Assembly (NCBI GenBank): GCA_036734945.1
Contig: DAIMXP010000029.1
Span: 4,630 to 68,629, forward strand
DNA from: UBA4733 sp036734945
GTDB lineage: Bacteria > Chloroflexota > UBA4733
DNA: 64,000 nt
Reading direction: 5' to 3'
The notes beneath the pieces are model-generated. The model did not search any database. It saw only the letters and a program-made list of their open reading frames with translations, and was not told the DNA's origin. A program made the translations under genes and the position numbers. Position 1 is the stretch's first letter, and the number at the start of each line of letters is the position of its first letter. This document shows positions 16,218-24,208 of the stretch, piece by piece.

Positions 16218-16565
16218 GCTTCGCCCTCCCTCGAATGTCGTCTTCTACAACTCTTCCCCACAGAAATGATACCATCATGTACCTTCCACAGTCGATGATC
16301 TTCCCAACGGCTGCCTTCTGTCATCACTTGCATGCTTATCCTATATTTCACTAGTTATTTACTCATACACGGTCTAATAGCGCCTTTCAAGGTGCTTTGT
16401 GATCGTAGCCCGCCCTTTTAAGGGCGGGCGGTCTGGCCGTGTTGGAGCGGTCACCTGAGCGATGGACAGCTAACCGCAGACTGCCGCACAACTGGGGGCG
16501 CCCATGTGCCCAACCGGGGAATAGACGGCAGGCATCTCTGTAACGCTACTCTCTGCACCCGCGAC
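16218..16565. other. AT-richer intergenic stretch after IS debris
   Basis: This 348-bp stretch has no convincing gene. It is visibly richer in A and T than its surroundings (around 16270-16390), as expected for insertion-sequence debris or imported DNA. It contains one strong hairpin at 16408-16429. Confidence 0.6.
16408..16429. repeat. Perfect 10-bp inverted repeat
   Basis: GCCCGCCCTT pairs exactly with AAGGGCGGGC around a two-base centre. It is not followed by a T-run on either strand, so it does not look like a classical terminator. Such hairpins occur at ends of IS200/IS605-type elements, but no transposase of that type is present. Confidence 0.7.
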
Positions 16566-17357
16566 CTACTCCAGCGTGTTGTGCAGCGAGAAGACGAAGG
16601 CGTCGGCGCGGGCCGCCAGTTCCGACATGCCCGGTATCCTCACCGCCTCGTCGACGAGCAGCCCGGCCGTGCCGCCCAGCGACTCCAGGCGCGGCGTCGC
16701 CTGGGCCAGAGACTCCCGGAAAGGCGCCTGGTCTGGACCCAGCGAAACGGTCACCGTCTGGTCGATGCAGAAGGGTTCGATGCCGCTGAGCTGCATGAAG
16801 CGGCAAGCCATCCAGGGCATGCCCTTGAGCGGCACTTTGGCGAGGTGGCTCCAGCCGCACCAGACCAGCAGCCTGGCGTCCGGCGGCAACGTGAGCAGGT
16901 GCGCTGCAAGGTTCTGCGCCTCTTCCTGCTCGCGCCAGGCAATGCTCTCGCTGTCGCCGGGCGGCCGGCGGGCGAGTTCCGCTGGCTCGCGGGCGAAGTC
17001 CATCTCGTAGGCGAGCAGCGTCCAGCCCAGGTCCAGGGCCGCCTGGATGAGGCCGCGCATCTCCGGTTGCGCCAGATAACCGCCGTGCGATACGGCGGGA
17101 AGCTGCCGCGTGGCATTCGCCTGCTCGGTCAGGCGCCGCAAACCGCCGTTCCAGAGTGCCTCCATCGCCAGATGGCGCACGCCGAGCCGGTGGGCGATCG
17201 GCAGCAGACGCCGGCCCACCTCGCGTGTGCGTAGGCAGCGCAGATCCCCGTGGTGTGCCTCGTTCACCATCACGATACGCGAACGGCCAAAGCCCTGCTC
17301 CAACAGCGCCTCTGGAGCGTACCAGTGGAGTTGGTCCACGCCCACGTTGCCGACCAT
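16566..17357 (-). CDS. Tiki-fold (erythromycin-esterase/ChaN-like) protein
   Basis: 263 residues from MVGNVGVDQLHWY, with GAGGAGGGG just before the ATG. The N-terminal half shows the EreA/ChaN/TraB-type pattern: RIVMVNEAHH with Glu-His-His, DLRCLRTREVGRRLL and RHLAMEALW; later ARLLVWCGWSHLAKV supplies another conserved His. These residues form the active or metal site in the superfamily, whose members include macrolide esterases and haem-binding lipoproteins. There is no signal peptide. Substrate cannot be told; it is divergent from a HIT gene across 128 bp. Confidence 0.65.
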   Translation of the reverse strand: MVGNVGVDQLHWYAPEALLEQGFGRSRIVMVNEAHHGDLRCLRTREVGRRLLPIAHRLGVRHLAMEALWNGGLRRLTEQANATRQLPAVSHGGYLAQPEMRGLIQAALDLGWTLLAYEMDFAREPAELARRPPGDSESIAWREQEEAQNLAAHLLTLPPDARLLVWCGWSHLAKVPLKGMPWMACRFMQLSGIEPFCIDQTVTVSLGPDQAPFRESLAQATPRLESLGGTAGLLVDEAVRIPGMSELAARADAFVFSLHNTLE

Positions 17358-17485
17358 ACGCCCCTCCTCTTTTGCAAGGCAAGTGTACACTGGGCAACTG
17401 GTGTGCGAACGACGAAGTTGCCTCAAGGAACGCGGTTGGCTGACCGGAAACGCCCCCGGTTCGGTGAAGAAGGGAAGACTATACT

Positions 17486-17959
17486 GTGGATGCGGTGACC
17501 GATCCACTTTGCGGCACCTGCCGCGCCAACCGCGGTGAACTGGCCGCACCCGGCGGCGTCCTGTATCAGGATGCGCACTGGTGGCTGGAACACATCCTGC
17601 CGCCGATCCCGCTCGCCGGCTGGCTCGTACTCAAGCCGTTGCGCCACGTTGAAGCCCTGTCTGATCTCAGCATGGAAGAGGCGGCAACCTTCGGACCACT
17701 CATCCAACGCATCACCGCGGTCCTGCGCGCGGTGCTCCAGCCTGCCAAGATTTATCTCTGCCAGTTTTCGGAGGCAGAAGGCTTCGCACACATCCACTTC
17801 CACCTGATCCCGCGGACCACGGACATGCCGACGGAACTACGTGGTCCGGCCGTCTTTGAATTGCTCAGTACCACGCGCCGGGAAGGCCGCAACCTGGCCT
17901 CGCCGCAGGAGGCAGAGCGCATCGCGTGGGAGGTCCGGGAGCAACTCCAGTTCTCATGA
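17486..17959 (+). CDS. HIT family protein
   Basis: 157 residues from a GTG start with AAGGGAAG upstream. It has the histidine triad HIHFHLIPR (about residue 103), preceded by the strands GWLVLKPLRHVEALSDLS. The N-terminal DPLCGTCRANRGEL pair of cysteines may be a small metal site. HIT proteins hydrolyse nucleotide phosphoramidates or dinucleotides. The gene is divergent from the Tiki-fold gene. Confidence 0.88.
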   Translation: MDAVTDPLCGTCRANRGELAAPGGVLYQDAHWWLEHILPPIPLAGWLVLKPLRHVEALSDLSMEEAATFGPLIQRITAVLRAVLQPAKIYLCQFSEAEGFAHIHFHLIPRTTDMPTELRGPAVFELLSTTRREGRNLASPQEAERIAWEVREQLQFS

Positions 17960-18129
17960 ATCTGGCGAACCGATCTCCCTGAGCAACCATCGCCTTGTGC
18001 CGTGGTAGGATGGTGCGCAGGCACGCGGCACAGGGATGGGAGGTGAAGCGATGCGCGACCGACCAGACGTGGCGCTGGCGATGCAACCGACGGTGGTCTG
18101 GCCGCCGGACAACACCGAGGAGAGCGGCT

Positions 18130-18336
18130 TTGGACACTGAGCGACAAGTTACAGTCGTGTTCTCCCAGAACGCGTACGAAGTGCTAGAGGAACTGGCGCG
18201 CCGCAAAGGCAAGTCAATATCGGAGATTCTTCGCGACGCGATAGCACTTGAGAAGCTATTCGAGGATACGCGATCCGAGGGAGGCCACGTCCTTCTCGAG
18301 CGAGCTGGCCGGCTCCGGGAGCTCGTGAAAGTCTGA
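18130..18336 (+). CDS. CopG-like ribbon-helix-helix protein
   Basis: 68 residues. I use TTG 18130 because GAGGAG at 18117-18122 is correctly spaced and the RHH module (QVTVVFSQNAYEVLEELARR, KGKSISEILRDAIAL) begins seven residues later; longer upstream open sequence is low-information. The short C-terminal tail (HVLLERAGRLRELVKV) could bind a partner. Its stop overlaps the start of a two-helix membrane protein by one base, so the two are translationally coupled. Confidence 0.75.
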   Translation: MDTERQVTVVFSQNAYEVLEELARRKGKSISEILRDAIALEKLFEDTRSEGGHVLLERAGRLRELVKV

Positions 18337-18665
18337 TGGCCGCCCGATCTGAACAGTCGGGAACGCCGAGCGAGCAACCGCAAGCGCAGACCGCCAGCGA
18401 TAGCCATGACGTGCTGCGGGTGCGGGATATACAGAGCCGGCCAGAGTCTCGATCATTCGACCTACCGGTCTTTGCTCAAGAGATAGTGCGCTCCCTACTC
18501 GCTTTCACCTTCGTGATCATCCTTGTGCTCACGATCGTGTTCGCGTTCCAGAATGTCGATGGTCCCAACTGGGCGAACACCAAAGAGCTCCTGCAACTGC
18601 TCCTTCCAGCGGAGACAGCGTTACTCGGTTCCGCGGTCGGCTTCTACTTCGGCAGCCGCCGATAA
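18336..18665 (+). CDS. Small two-transmembrane protein paired with RHH regulator
   Basis: 109 residues. About 50 polar residues are followed by a hydrophobic helix (LLAFTFVIILVLTIVFAF, roughly 54-71), a short loop (QNVDGPNWANTKELLQ) and a second segment ending LLGSAVGFYFGSRR. The last motif, a Gly-rich membrane end with GFYFGS, recurs in small bacterial membrane proteins of unknown role. The translational coupling to an RHH gene suggests joint regulation, perhaps a toxin-antitoxin-like or stress-related pair. Function is unknown. Confidence 0.75.
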   Translation: MAARSEQSGTPSEQPQAQTASDSHDVLRVRDIQSRPESRSFDLPVFAQEIVRSLLAFTFVIILVLTIVFAFQNVDGPNWANTKELLQLLLPAETALLGSAVGFYFGSRR

Positions 18666-18676
18666 TCGAAACGTGC

Positions 18677-19348
18677 TCAGAACGTCGTGCCGCCATTGAC
18701 TGGTGGCGCTCGGCGCTTTTTCGTCTTGTCGATGCGGGTCCGCACATGCACAAGGGGATTGGTGCGGCGGCCGTGGATGACTGCCGATTCCAGCGCCGTG
18801 AGCAGCTCCGCAGCCGTCTGGAAGCCGGGGAGCTCCACGTAGGCGTGGCCGACCTCATAGGCGGTGTGACTGTCGCTGCCGGCGCCCTGGCGTAGGCCAC
18901 GGGCCCGTGCCAACTGCAAGGCGCAGGTGTTGTCGCCGGCCAGCAGGTTGCGAGCGTTGAAGACCTCAAACACGTCCACCTGCTCCAGCACCGCTGCCAA
19001 TGCCTCCGGCTGCAGGCGGGAACCGCGAAAGCGATCCAGCGGATGCGGGATATAGACGATGCCGCCTTGCTCACGGATCGCCGTGATCGTCTCCTGCGGG
19101 GAGAGCCGAGCCGGAATCTTCTCCTTCAGGAAGAGGCCGATGATCTCGCCCTCGGTGGTGTACACCTCTTCACCGGCTATGACGCGCACCCTGCCGCGCG
19201 CCGCTAACTCCAGCGCTCCGCCAATCTCGTTGTGGTCGGTGATGCACACGGCGTCCAGACCGGTCCGCAAGATGGCCTGCTCCAGGTCCGCCAGGGCAAG
19301 CTGCGAGTCCTTCGACCAATAGGTATGGCCATGCATGTCCAGCTTCAT
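18677..19348 (-). CDS. PHP-domain phosphoesterase
   Basis: 223 residues with the PHP metal motifs MHGHTYWSKDS at the N-terminus, ITDHNEI, YIPHPLDRF and GAGSDSHTAYEVG. It differs from the operon PHP protein at 5701-6432 and starts directly at the domain. Its start overlaps the stop of the upstream integral membrane gene as ATGA, so the two proteins probably act on the same process, perhaps removing a phosphate from a lipid-linked or cell-surface compound; this is inference. Confidence 0.82.
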   Translation of the reverse strand: MKLDMHGHTYWSKDSQLALADLEQAILRTGLDAVCITDHNEIGGALELAARGRVRVIAGEEVYTTEGEIIGLFLKEKIPARLSPQETITAIREQGGIVYIPHPLDRFRGSRLQPEALAAVLEQVDVFEVFNARNLLAGDNTCALQLARARGLRQGAGSDSHTAYEVGHAYVELPGFQTAAELLTALESAVIHGRRTNPLVHVRTRIDKTKKRRAPPVNGGTTF

Positions 19349-20370
19349 GCCGGTGGCGCTTCCAACTGCACCTGCAGCTTGCCATAACGCTGACCAAAGA
19401 GGGCGAGCGCGCCGGCGCCGAGCGCGACTCCGAACCAGAGCGTACAGAAGCGGATCAGCAGCGTCGCCGCCACACTCACGTCGGCTGGCGTGCCCAACAT
19501 GATATGCAGCAAGCCGGCGATGCCGCCATCAGCCACGCCCAGACCGCCGGGCAGGAGCGAGGCCGAGCCGACCAGCGTGCTGGAGGTCAGGATGAAGGCA
19601 GCTTTGACCAACAGCAACGGGCCGCCGGCGCCGTTCTGATCAAGATGCAGGCCGTGCAAGATGACATAAAAGGCCAGGCACTCGCCGGACCAGGAGAGAA
19701 TGCCGAGGCCGATGGCAATGAGCAGCGCGTCCAGGCGCAACAGCAGGTAACTGGAGGCGTAAGCGACACGCAGTTGGTTGGTGAGTAGCGACAGCAGCGG
19801 CAGGCGTTCCAGGCGCGCCAGGATCGCCATCGAGAGTGGCTGCGACTGTACCACCAGCACGATCAGCACGGCGAGGGCAAAGATGGCGACCAGCACTTCC
19901 CAGCCGCGCCGGTAAAGCAGCAACCCGACAGACCCCAGCAGGAGCAGGGCGACGCCATCGGTCAGCCGCTCCGCCAGCACGATTGGCGCCGAGCGAGCCA
20001 TCGGCGTGCCGGACACCTGCTTGAGCAAGTAGCTTTTCAGCAACTCGCCCACCTTGCCGGGTGTCAACACCATGGAGAAACCGGAAATGAAAATCAGCAA
20101 GCTGGCATCGGTCGGTACGCGACTGGCGATGCGACCAAGATAGAACTGCCACTTCAGAAAACGCCCGAAGTAGTTGCAGGCAGTCAGCAGCAACACCACC
20201 GGCAGCACCGCCCAGTCGAAGTGGCGCAAGACGCCAATGATGGCGCGGTAGTCGGCGTAGGCGCCCATCACGAGCAGCACCAGGATACCAAGGGCGAGGG
20301 ACAGCAGCATCCGGCGGCGCAGATTGCCCAGCACGCGCGCAACATCCTTCCCGGCCGCTTCGCCGGCCAC
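19345..20370 (-). CDS. Lysylphosphatidylglycerol synthase TM-region (UPF0104) protein
   Basis: 341 residues with about eight hydrophobic segments. The family pattern of the LPG-synthase transmembrane domain is visible: CNYFGRFLKWQFYLGR, GFSMVLTPGKVGELLKSYLLK with VLAERLTDG, and near the end SASLLPGGLGVADGGIAGLL. Proteins with this domain alone flip or transfer lipids. No catalytic GNAT-like domain is attached. It starts at GTG 20370 and overlaps the PHP gene downstream. Confidence 0.88.
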   Translation of the reverse strand: MAGEAAGKDVARVLGNLRRRMLLSLALGILVLLVMGAYADYRAIIGVLRHFDWAVLPVVLLLTACNYFGRFLKWQFYLGRIASRVPTDASLLIFISGFSMVLTPGKVGELLKSYLLKQVSGTPMARSAPIVLAERLTDGVALLLLGSVGLLLYRRGWEVLVAIFALAVLIVLVVQSQPLSMAILARLERLPLLSLLTNQLRVAYASSYLLLRLDALLIAIGLGILSWSGECLAFYVILHGLHLDQNGAGGPLLLVKAAFILTSSTLVGSASLLPGGLGVADGGIAGLLHIMLGTPADVSVAATLLIRFCTLWFGVALGAGALALFGQRYGKLQVQLEAPPA

Positions 20371-20584
20371 TCGTCCGCGGGGCTACGGCGTCGGCACGAC
20401 GGGAGTTCGCTCTGCCAGGAGCGTCTAGACCGCCCTGCATTTTACCCGTTCGCTCCCAGCGCTCTCGCGACGCGGGGGACAGCGAGTAAGCCGGCAATTC
20501 CAACGCACCGTACCACGTTCCGGTAGCACATGGGATGATATGACATGGCAGGCGGCCGGGTTCACACGCTGGCGGAGGTTCATG

Positions 20585-21298
20585 ATGGCGCGGCGGCCGC
20601 TCATCGGCATCACCACCAGCGTCGTCACTGCCTCCACCGGCGCTACCCGCATCCAGCTCAATCTGACCTACGAGCGCGCCATCCGCGAAGCCGGCGGCCT
20701 GCCCGTGTTGCTGGCGCCCGGCCTCGATGACGCTGCTCTAGATCAGATCACCGTGCAGTTGCAGGGCTTGCTCTTGCCCGGCGGCCTGGACGTTGACCCG
20801 GCGCGCTACCGCGCCGAGCGCCATCCGACAACGGAGATCAACGCGGACCTCGATCACCTGGAATTCCCGCTGGCAGAGCGTGCGCTGCGATCCAGACTAC
20901 CGGTGCTGGCTATCTGCCGCGGCATCCAGTTGCTCAACGTTGCCTGCGGCGGGTCCTTGTGGCAAGACCTGCCCAGCGAACACCCCACCGACCTCGTTCA
21001 CCCCCAAGTACAGGTGCCGCGCGACCACCTGGCGCACGGCCTGCGCCTTTCGCCCGGTAGCCGGTTAGCCGGCGTCCTGGGCCAGACGGAGTTGCCGGTC
21101 AACAGCTTCCATCACCAGGCCCTGCGCGAACTCGGGGACGGCCTGCAACCGGTTGGCTGGGCGGAAGACGGCACGGTAGAGGCAGTCGAAGGGGCGGGTC
21201 GCTTCGTCATTGGCGTGCAATGCCACCCGGAAGAGCTGGTCCAAAGCCAGCCCGTCTGGCGCCGGCTCTTTGCCGCGTTCGTGGAAGCTGCCACTTGA
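20585..21298 (+). CDS. Gamma-glutamyl-GABA hydrolase-like class I amidotransferase (peptidase C26)
   Basis: 237 residues from MARRPLIGITTSV. GGAGG at 20574-20578 is six bases before ATG 20585, so this start is preferred over ATG 20582. The nucleophile elbow AICRGIQLLNVACGG holds the catalytic Cys; the triad His-Glu lies in CHPEEL. The LLLPGGLDVDPARY loop is typical of the PuuD group, which releases GABA or other amines from gamma-glutamyl conjugates. It stands alone, divergent from the membrane-protein gene, with no polyamine genes nearby. Confidence 0.87.
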   Translation: MARRPLIGITTSVVTASTGATRIQLNLTYERAIREAGGLPVLLAPGLDDAALDQITVQLQGLLLPGGLDVDPARYRAERHPTTEINADLDHLEFPLAERALRSRLPVLAICRGIQLLNVACGGSLWQDLPSEHPTDLVHPQVQVPRDHLAHGLRLSPGSRLAGVLGQTELPVNSFHHQALRELGDGLQPVGWAEDGTVEAVEGAGRFVIGVQCHPEELVQSQPVWRRLFAAFVEAAT

Positions 21299-21354
21299 GG
21301 CGCCTAAGCCGAAATCGCCGTCGCCGTGCGGAGTGAAGTCAGCCGACCGGGAGT

Positions 21355-21411
21355 TCAGGCGCCTTCAGCAAGGCAACCTTGTGGCACATCCTCATCGAGC
21401 AGCACCCTCAC
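21355..21411 (-). pseudogene. DUF5615-type toxin reduced to its first 18 codons
   Basis: On the minus strand a GTG overlaps the stop of the DUF433 antitoxin (GTGA). It reads VRVLLDEDVP, the standard opening of DUF5615 PIN-like toxins, then QGCLAEGA and a stop. The rest of the toxin is gone before the end of the convergent amidotransferase gene. The remnant is too short to act. Confidence 0.65.
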
Positions 21412-21629
21412 TGGGTCAGCAGCACCTCTCGCAACAACTCAAGCGCCGCGATCGCTTTCTCGCGGTTGACCGACGGGAAGTCATTCAGGAACTCACTGAG
21501 GGTGTCGCCGCCCTCCAGGTAGTCGACCAAAGTATCGACAGGTACGCGAGTGCCAATGAATACCGCGTCACCGCTATGCACTTCGGGATCGCGCGAAGCA
21601 ACCGCACGGTGAGTAGCTGTCGTGACCAT
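21408..21629 (-). CDS. DUF433 antitoxin, orphaned
   Basis: 73 residues with the DUF433 pattern: EVHSGDAVFIGTRVPVDTLVDYL, GGDTLSEFLNDFPSVNREKAIAALELL. GGAGG precedes the ATG by ten bases. These small winged-helix-like proteins act as antitoxins for DUF5615 toxins encoded directly downstream. Here the downstream toxin survives only as 18 codons, so the antitoxin is intact but has no partner beside it. Confidence 0.85.
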   Translation of the reverse strand: MVTTATHRAVASRDPEVHSGDAVFIGTRVPVDTLVDYLEGGDTLSEFLNDFPSVNREKAIAALELLREVLLTQ

Positions 21630-21829
21630 GTTTCGACACCTCCAATTCGCAACGAACGTGCCACTCGCTCCAGGGCAGCCACGACCGGCACGGTAGTTAC
21701 GTCATCATAGCGTGGAAGCCGTGCCTTCTTAAAGTTCGATCCCGTTGGCGGCAGGTTATACCGCACCGGCAGAGCAGAAGTCATCCCAATACGGTGAGAT
21801 GTCCACGCCCGTCAGCAGGCTTCGCTCGC

Positions 21830-23140
21830 TTAGCCGATCACCGTAGCGTCGAGTGCCAACTGCCCCGGCAACCTGCTGGAGTTGCCGATAACCAGGCCCG
21901 GTAGCTCGCTTTGCAGCCGCTGCACCAACGTCGCCACACCCAGCGCGGCGCTATCTGGTGGCGGCAGCGCGTCCAGCAGTTGTTCCGGGTCGATGGTGAG
22001 GTTGCGCATCTGCACCATGCGCGTGCCCGTGCGACGCAGCATGGCGATCAGGGCCTCCACCTCTTGCTCCTGGTCCGTCACGCCAGGGAAGGTCAGCAGG
22101 TTGATCGAAGTAAACAGACCGGCAGCGGAGGCGACCCGCAGCGTCTCCTCCACATCGGCAAAGGTGTAGTTGCGCGGACGATAATAGGCGGCAAACACGT
22201 CCTGACGCGCACTGAAGACGCTGACGCGGCAGGCGTCCAGCCCTGCCGCGATCAGAGCGGCCATCGCCCGTGGATTGCAGCCGTTGGTATTAATGTTGAT
22301 CCAGCCCCGATCAGTTCGGCGGCGGATCGCCTCGGTGGCGGCAACCAGCATGCGCCAGTTCAATAGCGGCTCGCCTTCGCAGCCCTGACCGAAGCTAACC
22401 ATTCCCGGCTCGGCGCGTTCCAGATGGCGGATGGCTACCGCCACCACGTCGCGTTGAAGCGCCATCGTGCGGATGCGCTCCTGCGGCGTCGGCGGGCCAT
22501 CCGGCTCCTGCTCGGAGATGCAGCCGATGCAACTGGCATTGCAGGCATTGCTCGTCGGCAGCGCCGCCTCCCAACGGTCATAGAAGGTGTTCTGGGCAGT
22601 GTAGCAGCCGTACTCGCCGGCACACTTGCTGATCTGCCGCACCAGGTCGTTGGTCGGCAACTCCCGCTGCAAGGCGGCGATGCGCTGCGGCAGGTCTGGT
22701 GTACCGAACGCGGAATGACGCCACTCCGCCGCATCATCCGTCTGCATGGCAGCAACGACAAACTCGCCGTCACGTTCCGCCACAGCGGTGTAACCGAAGA
22801 GTGGCAAGGCCGGAGCCCCCGGCTCCTTCACATACGCCGGCAGGTAGGTGCGCGTGTAGCCGTGCGGCAACGCCACCGCCACCGGCACGCCGCCACTGAC
22901 CAGAGGTACACCAGAGCGGAGGCCAACAGGCCGGCATTCCGGCATGGTCAGCAGTTGGGCGCCGGGCGGCATCGGTATCCATTGCTCAACGGCACAGTGG
23001 TCGCGACCACTACGTCCCAGCGCCGCCAAAGCGGTGGACCGAACTTCACCATCAGCCCCCGCCACCAGCATGCGCGGCGCGCGGACGGCTGCGACAGGTC
23101 TCCGAGCAGCGGAATGTCGGCGGCGCGTGGTAACTGGCAT
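21830..23140 (-). CDS. Radical SAM protein
   Basis: 436 residues from MPVTTRRRHSAARR. The 4Fe-4S motif is CNASCIGC (C-x3-C-x2-C, about residue 199) inside SNACNASCIGCIS. Downstream are GQGCEGEPLLN (a Gly-rich SAM-binding segment), NINTNGCNPRAM and RVSVFSARQDVF. The first 180 residues are an extra N-terminal region with no recognised domain. Substrate is unknown. It stands between the orphan antitoxin and a deacetylase gene and is not obviously in an operon. Confidence 0.8.
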   Translation of the reverse strand: MPVTTRRRHSAARRPVAAVRAPRMLVAGADGEVRSTALAALGRSGRDHCAVEQWIPMPPGAQLLTMPECRPVGLRSGVPLVSGGVPVAVALPHGYTRTYLPAYVKEPGAPALPLFGYTAVAERDGEFVVAAMQTDDAAEWRHSAFGTPDLPQRIAALQRELPTNDLVRQISKCAGEYGCYTAQNTFYDRWEAALPTSNACNASCIGCISEQEPDGPPTPQERIRTMALQRDVVAVAIRHLERAEPGMVSFGQGCEGEPLLNWRMLVAATEAIRRRTDRGWININTNGCNPRAMAALIAAGLDACRVSVFSARQDVFAAYYRPRNYTFADVEETLRVASAAGLFTSINLLTFPGVTDQEQEVEALIAMLRRTGTRMVQMRNLTIDPEQLLDALPPPDSAALGVATLVQRLQSELPGLVIGNSSRLPGQLALDATVIG

Positions 23141-23232
23141 GTGCTCAGTGTACCGGACTCGATGATAACCGGACCAACGGCCCGCCACGTGCCCGGCGAC
23201 TGATGGAAGTGGTCAAAATGCTCCGGGGATCC

Positions 23233-23250
23233 GTAGGGGCAGGCCCCTAC
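23233..23250. repeat. Short palindrome of the GTAGGGGCAGG type
   Basis: GTAGGGGC and GCCCCTAC flank a two-base centre in the gap between the radical SAM and deacetylase genes. Its core GTAGGGGCAGG also forms the arm of the larger inverted repeat at 40943-41046, so it is probably a short relative of that dispersed repeat. Confidence 0.6.
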
Positions 23251-23313
23251 CGCTTTATCCGAATGCCCGATCTATTCGTCAAACTTCACCATTCGCCACC
23301 TGCTCGGCACCGA

Positions 23314-24186
23314 TCAGGCGAGGCAGCACTGCGCGTAGTAGTCGGCGTAGCTCAGGCAGTGCATGCCCAGATCGAGCGCCCGCCGCAGGAGCGCCTCGGT
23401 GATCGCCATGTCCGAGTCTTCTCGCCTGCTGCTGTGGTCGTGGGTGACGTAGGAGAAGACCAATCCTTCGCCGGCTGCGCGCTCCATATACGGATAGACA
23501 CCGGCGAGGAAGGCGGCGTGGTCGCTCCAACCGACGGTCTTGCGCAGGGATATGTCCTGCCAGCCATGGATTGGCACTTCCAGCATCTGAGGGAAACCCT
23601 GCACCGCATAGAAGAAGGGCTGAATGGCGAGGTCAACCGGCTGCCAGTCTCGTTCGTTGCGGCCCCAGGTGCGCACAAAGCGGATGCCCTCTTCCCAGAG
23701 AATCTCCAGGATGTCCGGCCGGTCGACCAGGCCGCGATAGTAGGCGTAGGGGCCGGTCAGGCCGCTGCATTCGACCCCAAGCTCGTCGCGCATCAGGACG
23801 TTGGTACGGCGTACTTCTTCCCTGATCTGCTCCAGCGTCCCAGCGCGGACGAAGCGGATACCTTCATCCGGGTCTTCGATGCAGACGGTCTTCAACAGCA
23901 CGTGATTGAAGGTGTGTTGCTGCAGATCCATCAGCGGATGGCCGACCAGGGGGCGCAGCGCCTCCAGGTTGTGCTCCACGGTGCGCCCGCAGAGAAAGAG
24001 TGTTGCCGGTACGTGCGTCGCCTCGTGAATCTCCAGCATCCGCTGCAGAAACGGTTGCGTGACCGCCGGGTCACCAGACTCCGTGTCATAACCGATGAGG
24101 AAGACGCCATGGTTCCCGCCCGAATGGCTCCCGACGCTACCCTTCAGCGCAGGCGCGTTGCCAGGCGCCGATACATAACTAACCAT
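23314..24186 (-). CDS. Polysaccharide deacetylase (NodB-like) family protein
   Basis: 290 residues of a NodB-type (carbohydrate esterase 4-like) domain. The metal-binding Asp lies in FLIGYDTESGDP and the His pair in LQQHTFNHVL; TLFLCGRTVEHN and the C-terminal VFSYVTHDHSSRR follow the fold. There is no signal peptide, so the substrate is probably cytoplasmic, such as a sugar-lipid or nucleotide sugar. It follows a DegT aminotransferase by 22 bp on the same strand, which suggests a joint role in modifying an amino sugar. Confidence 0.8.
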   Translation of the reverse strand: MVSYVSAPGNAPALKGSVGSHSGGNHGVFLIGYDTESGDPAVTQPFLQRMLEIHEATHVPATLFLCGRTVEHNLEALRPLVGHPLMDLQQHTFNHVLLKTVCIEDPDEGIRFVRAGTLEQIREEVRRTNVLMRDELGVECSGLTGPYAYYRGLVDRPDILEILWEEGIRFVRTWGRNERDWQPVDLAIQPFFYAVQGFPQMLEVPIHGWQDISLRKTVGWSDHAAFLAGVYPYMERAAGEGLVFSYVTHDHSSRREDSDMAITEALLRRALDLGMHCLSYADYYAQCCLA

Positions 24187-24208
24187 CGAAGATTGCCCCC
24201 TATCGCTC

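Noticed and set aside
16408..16429. Hairpin considered as an intrinsic terminator
   Set aside because: No T-run on either side and no gene end close enough on either strand.
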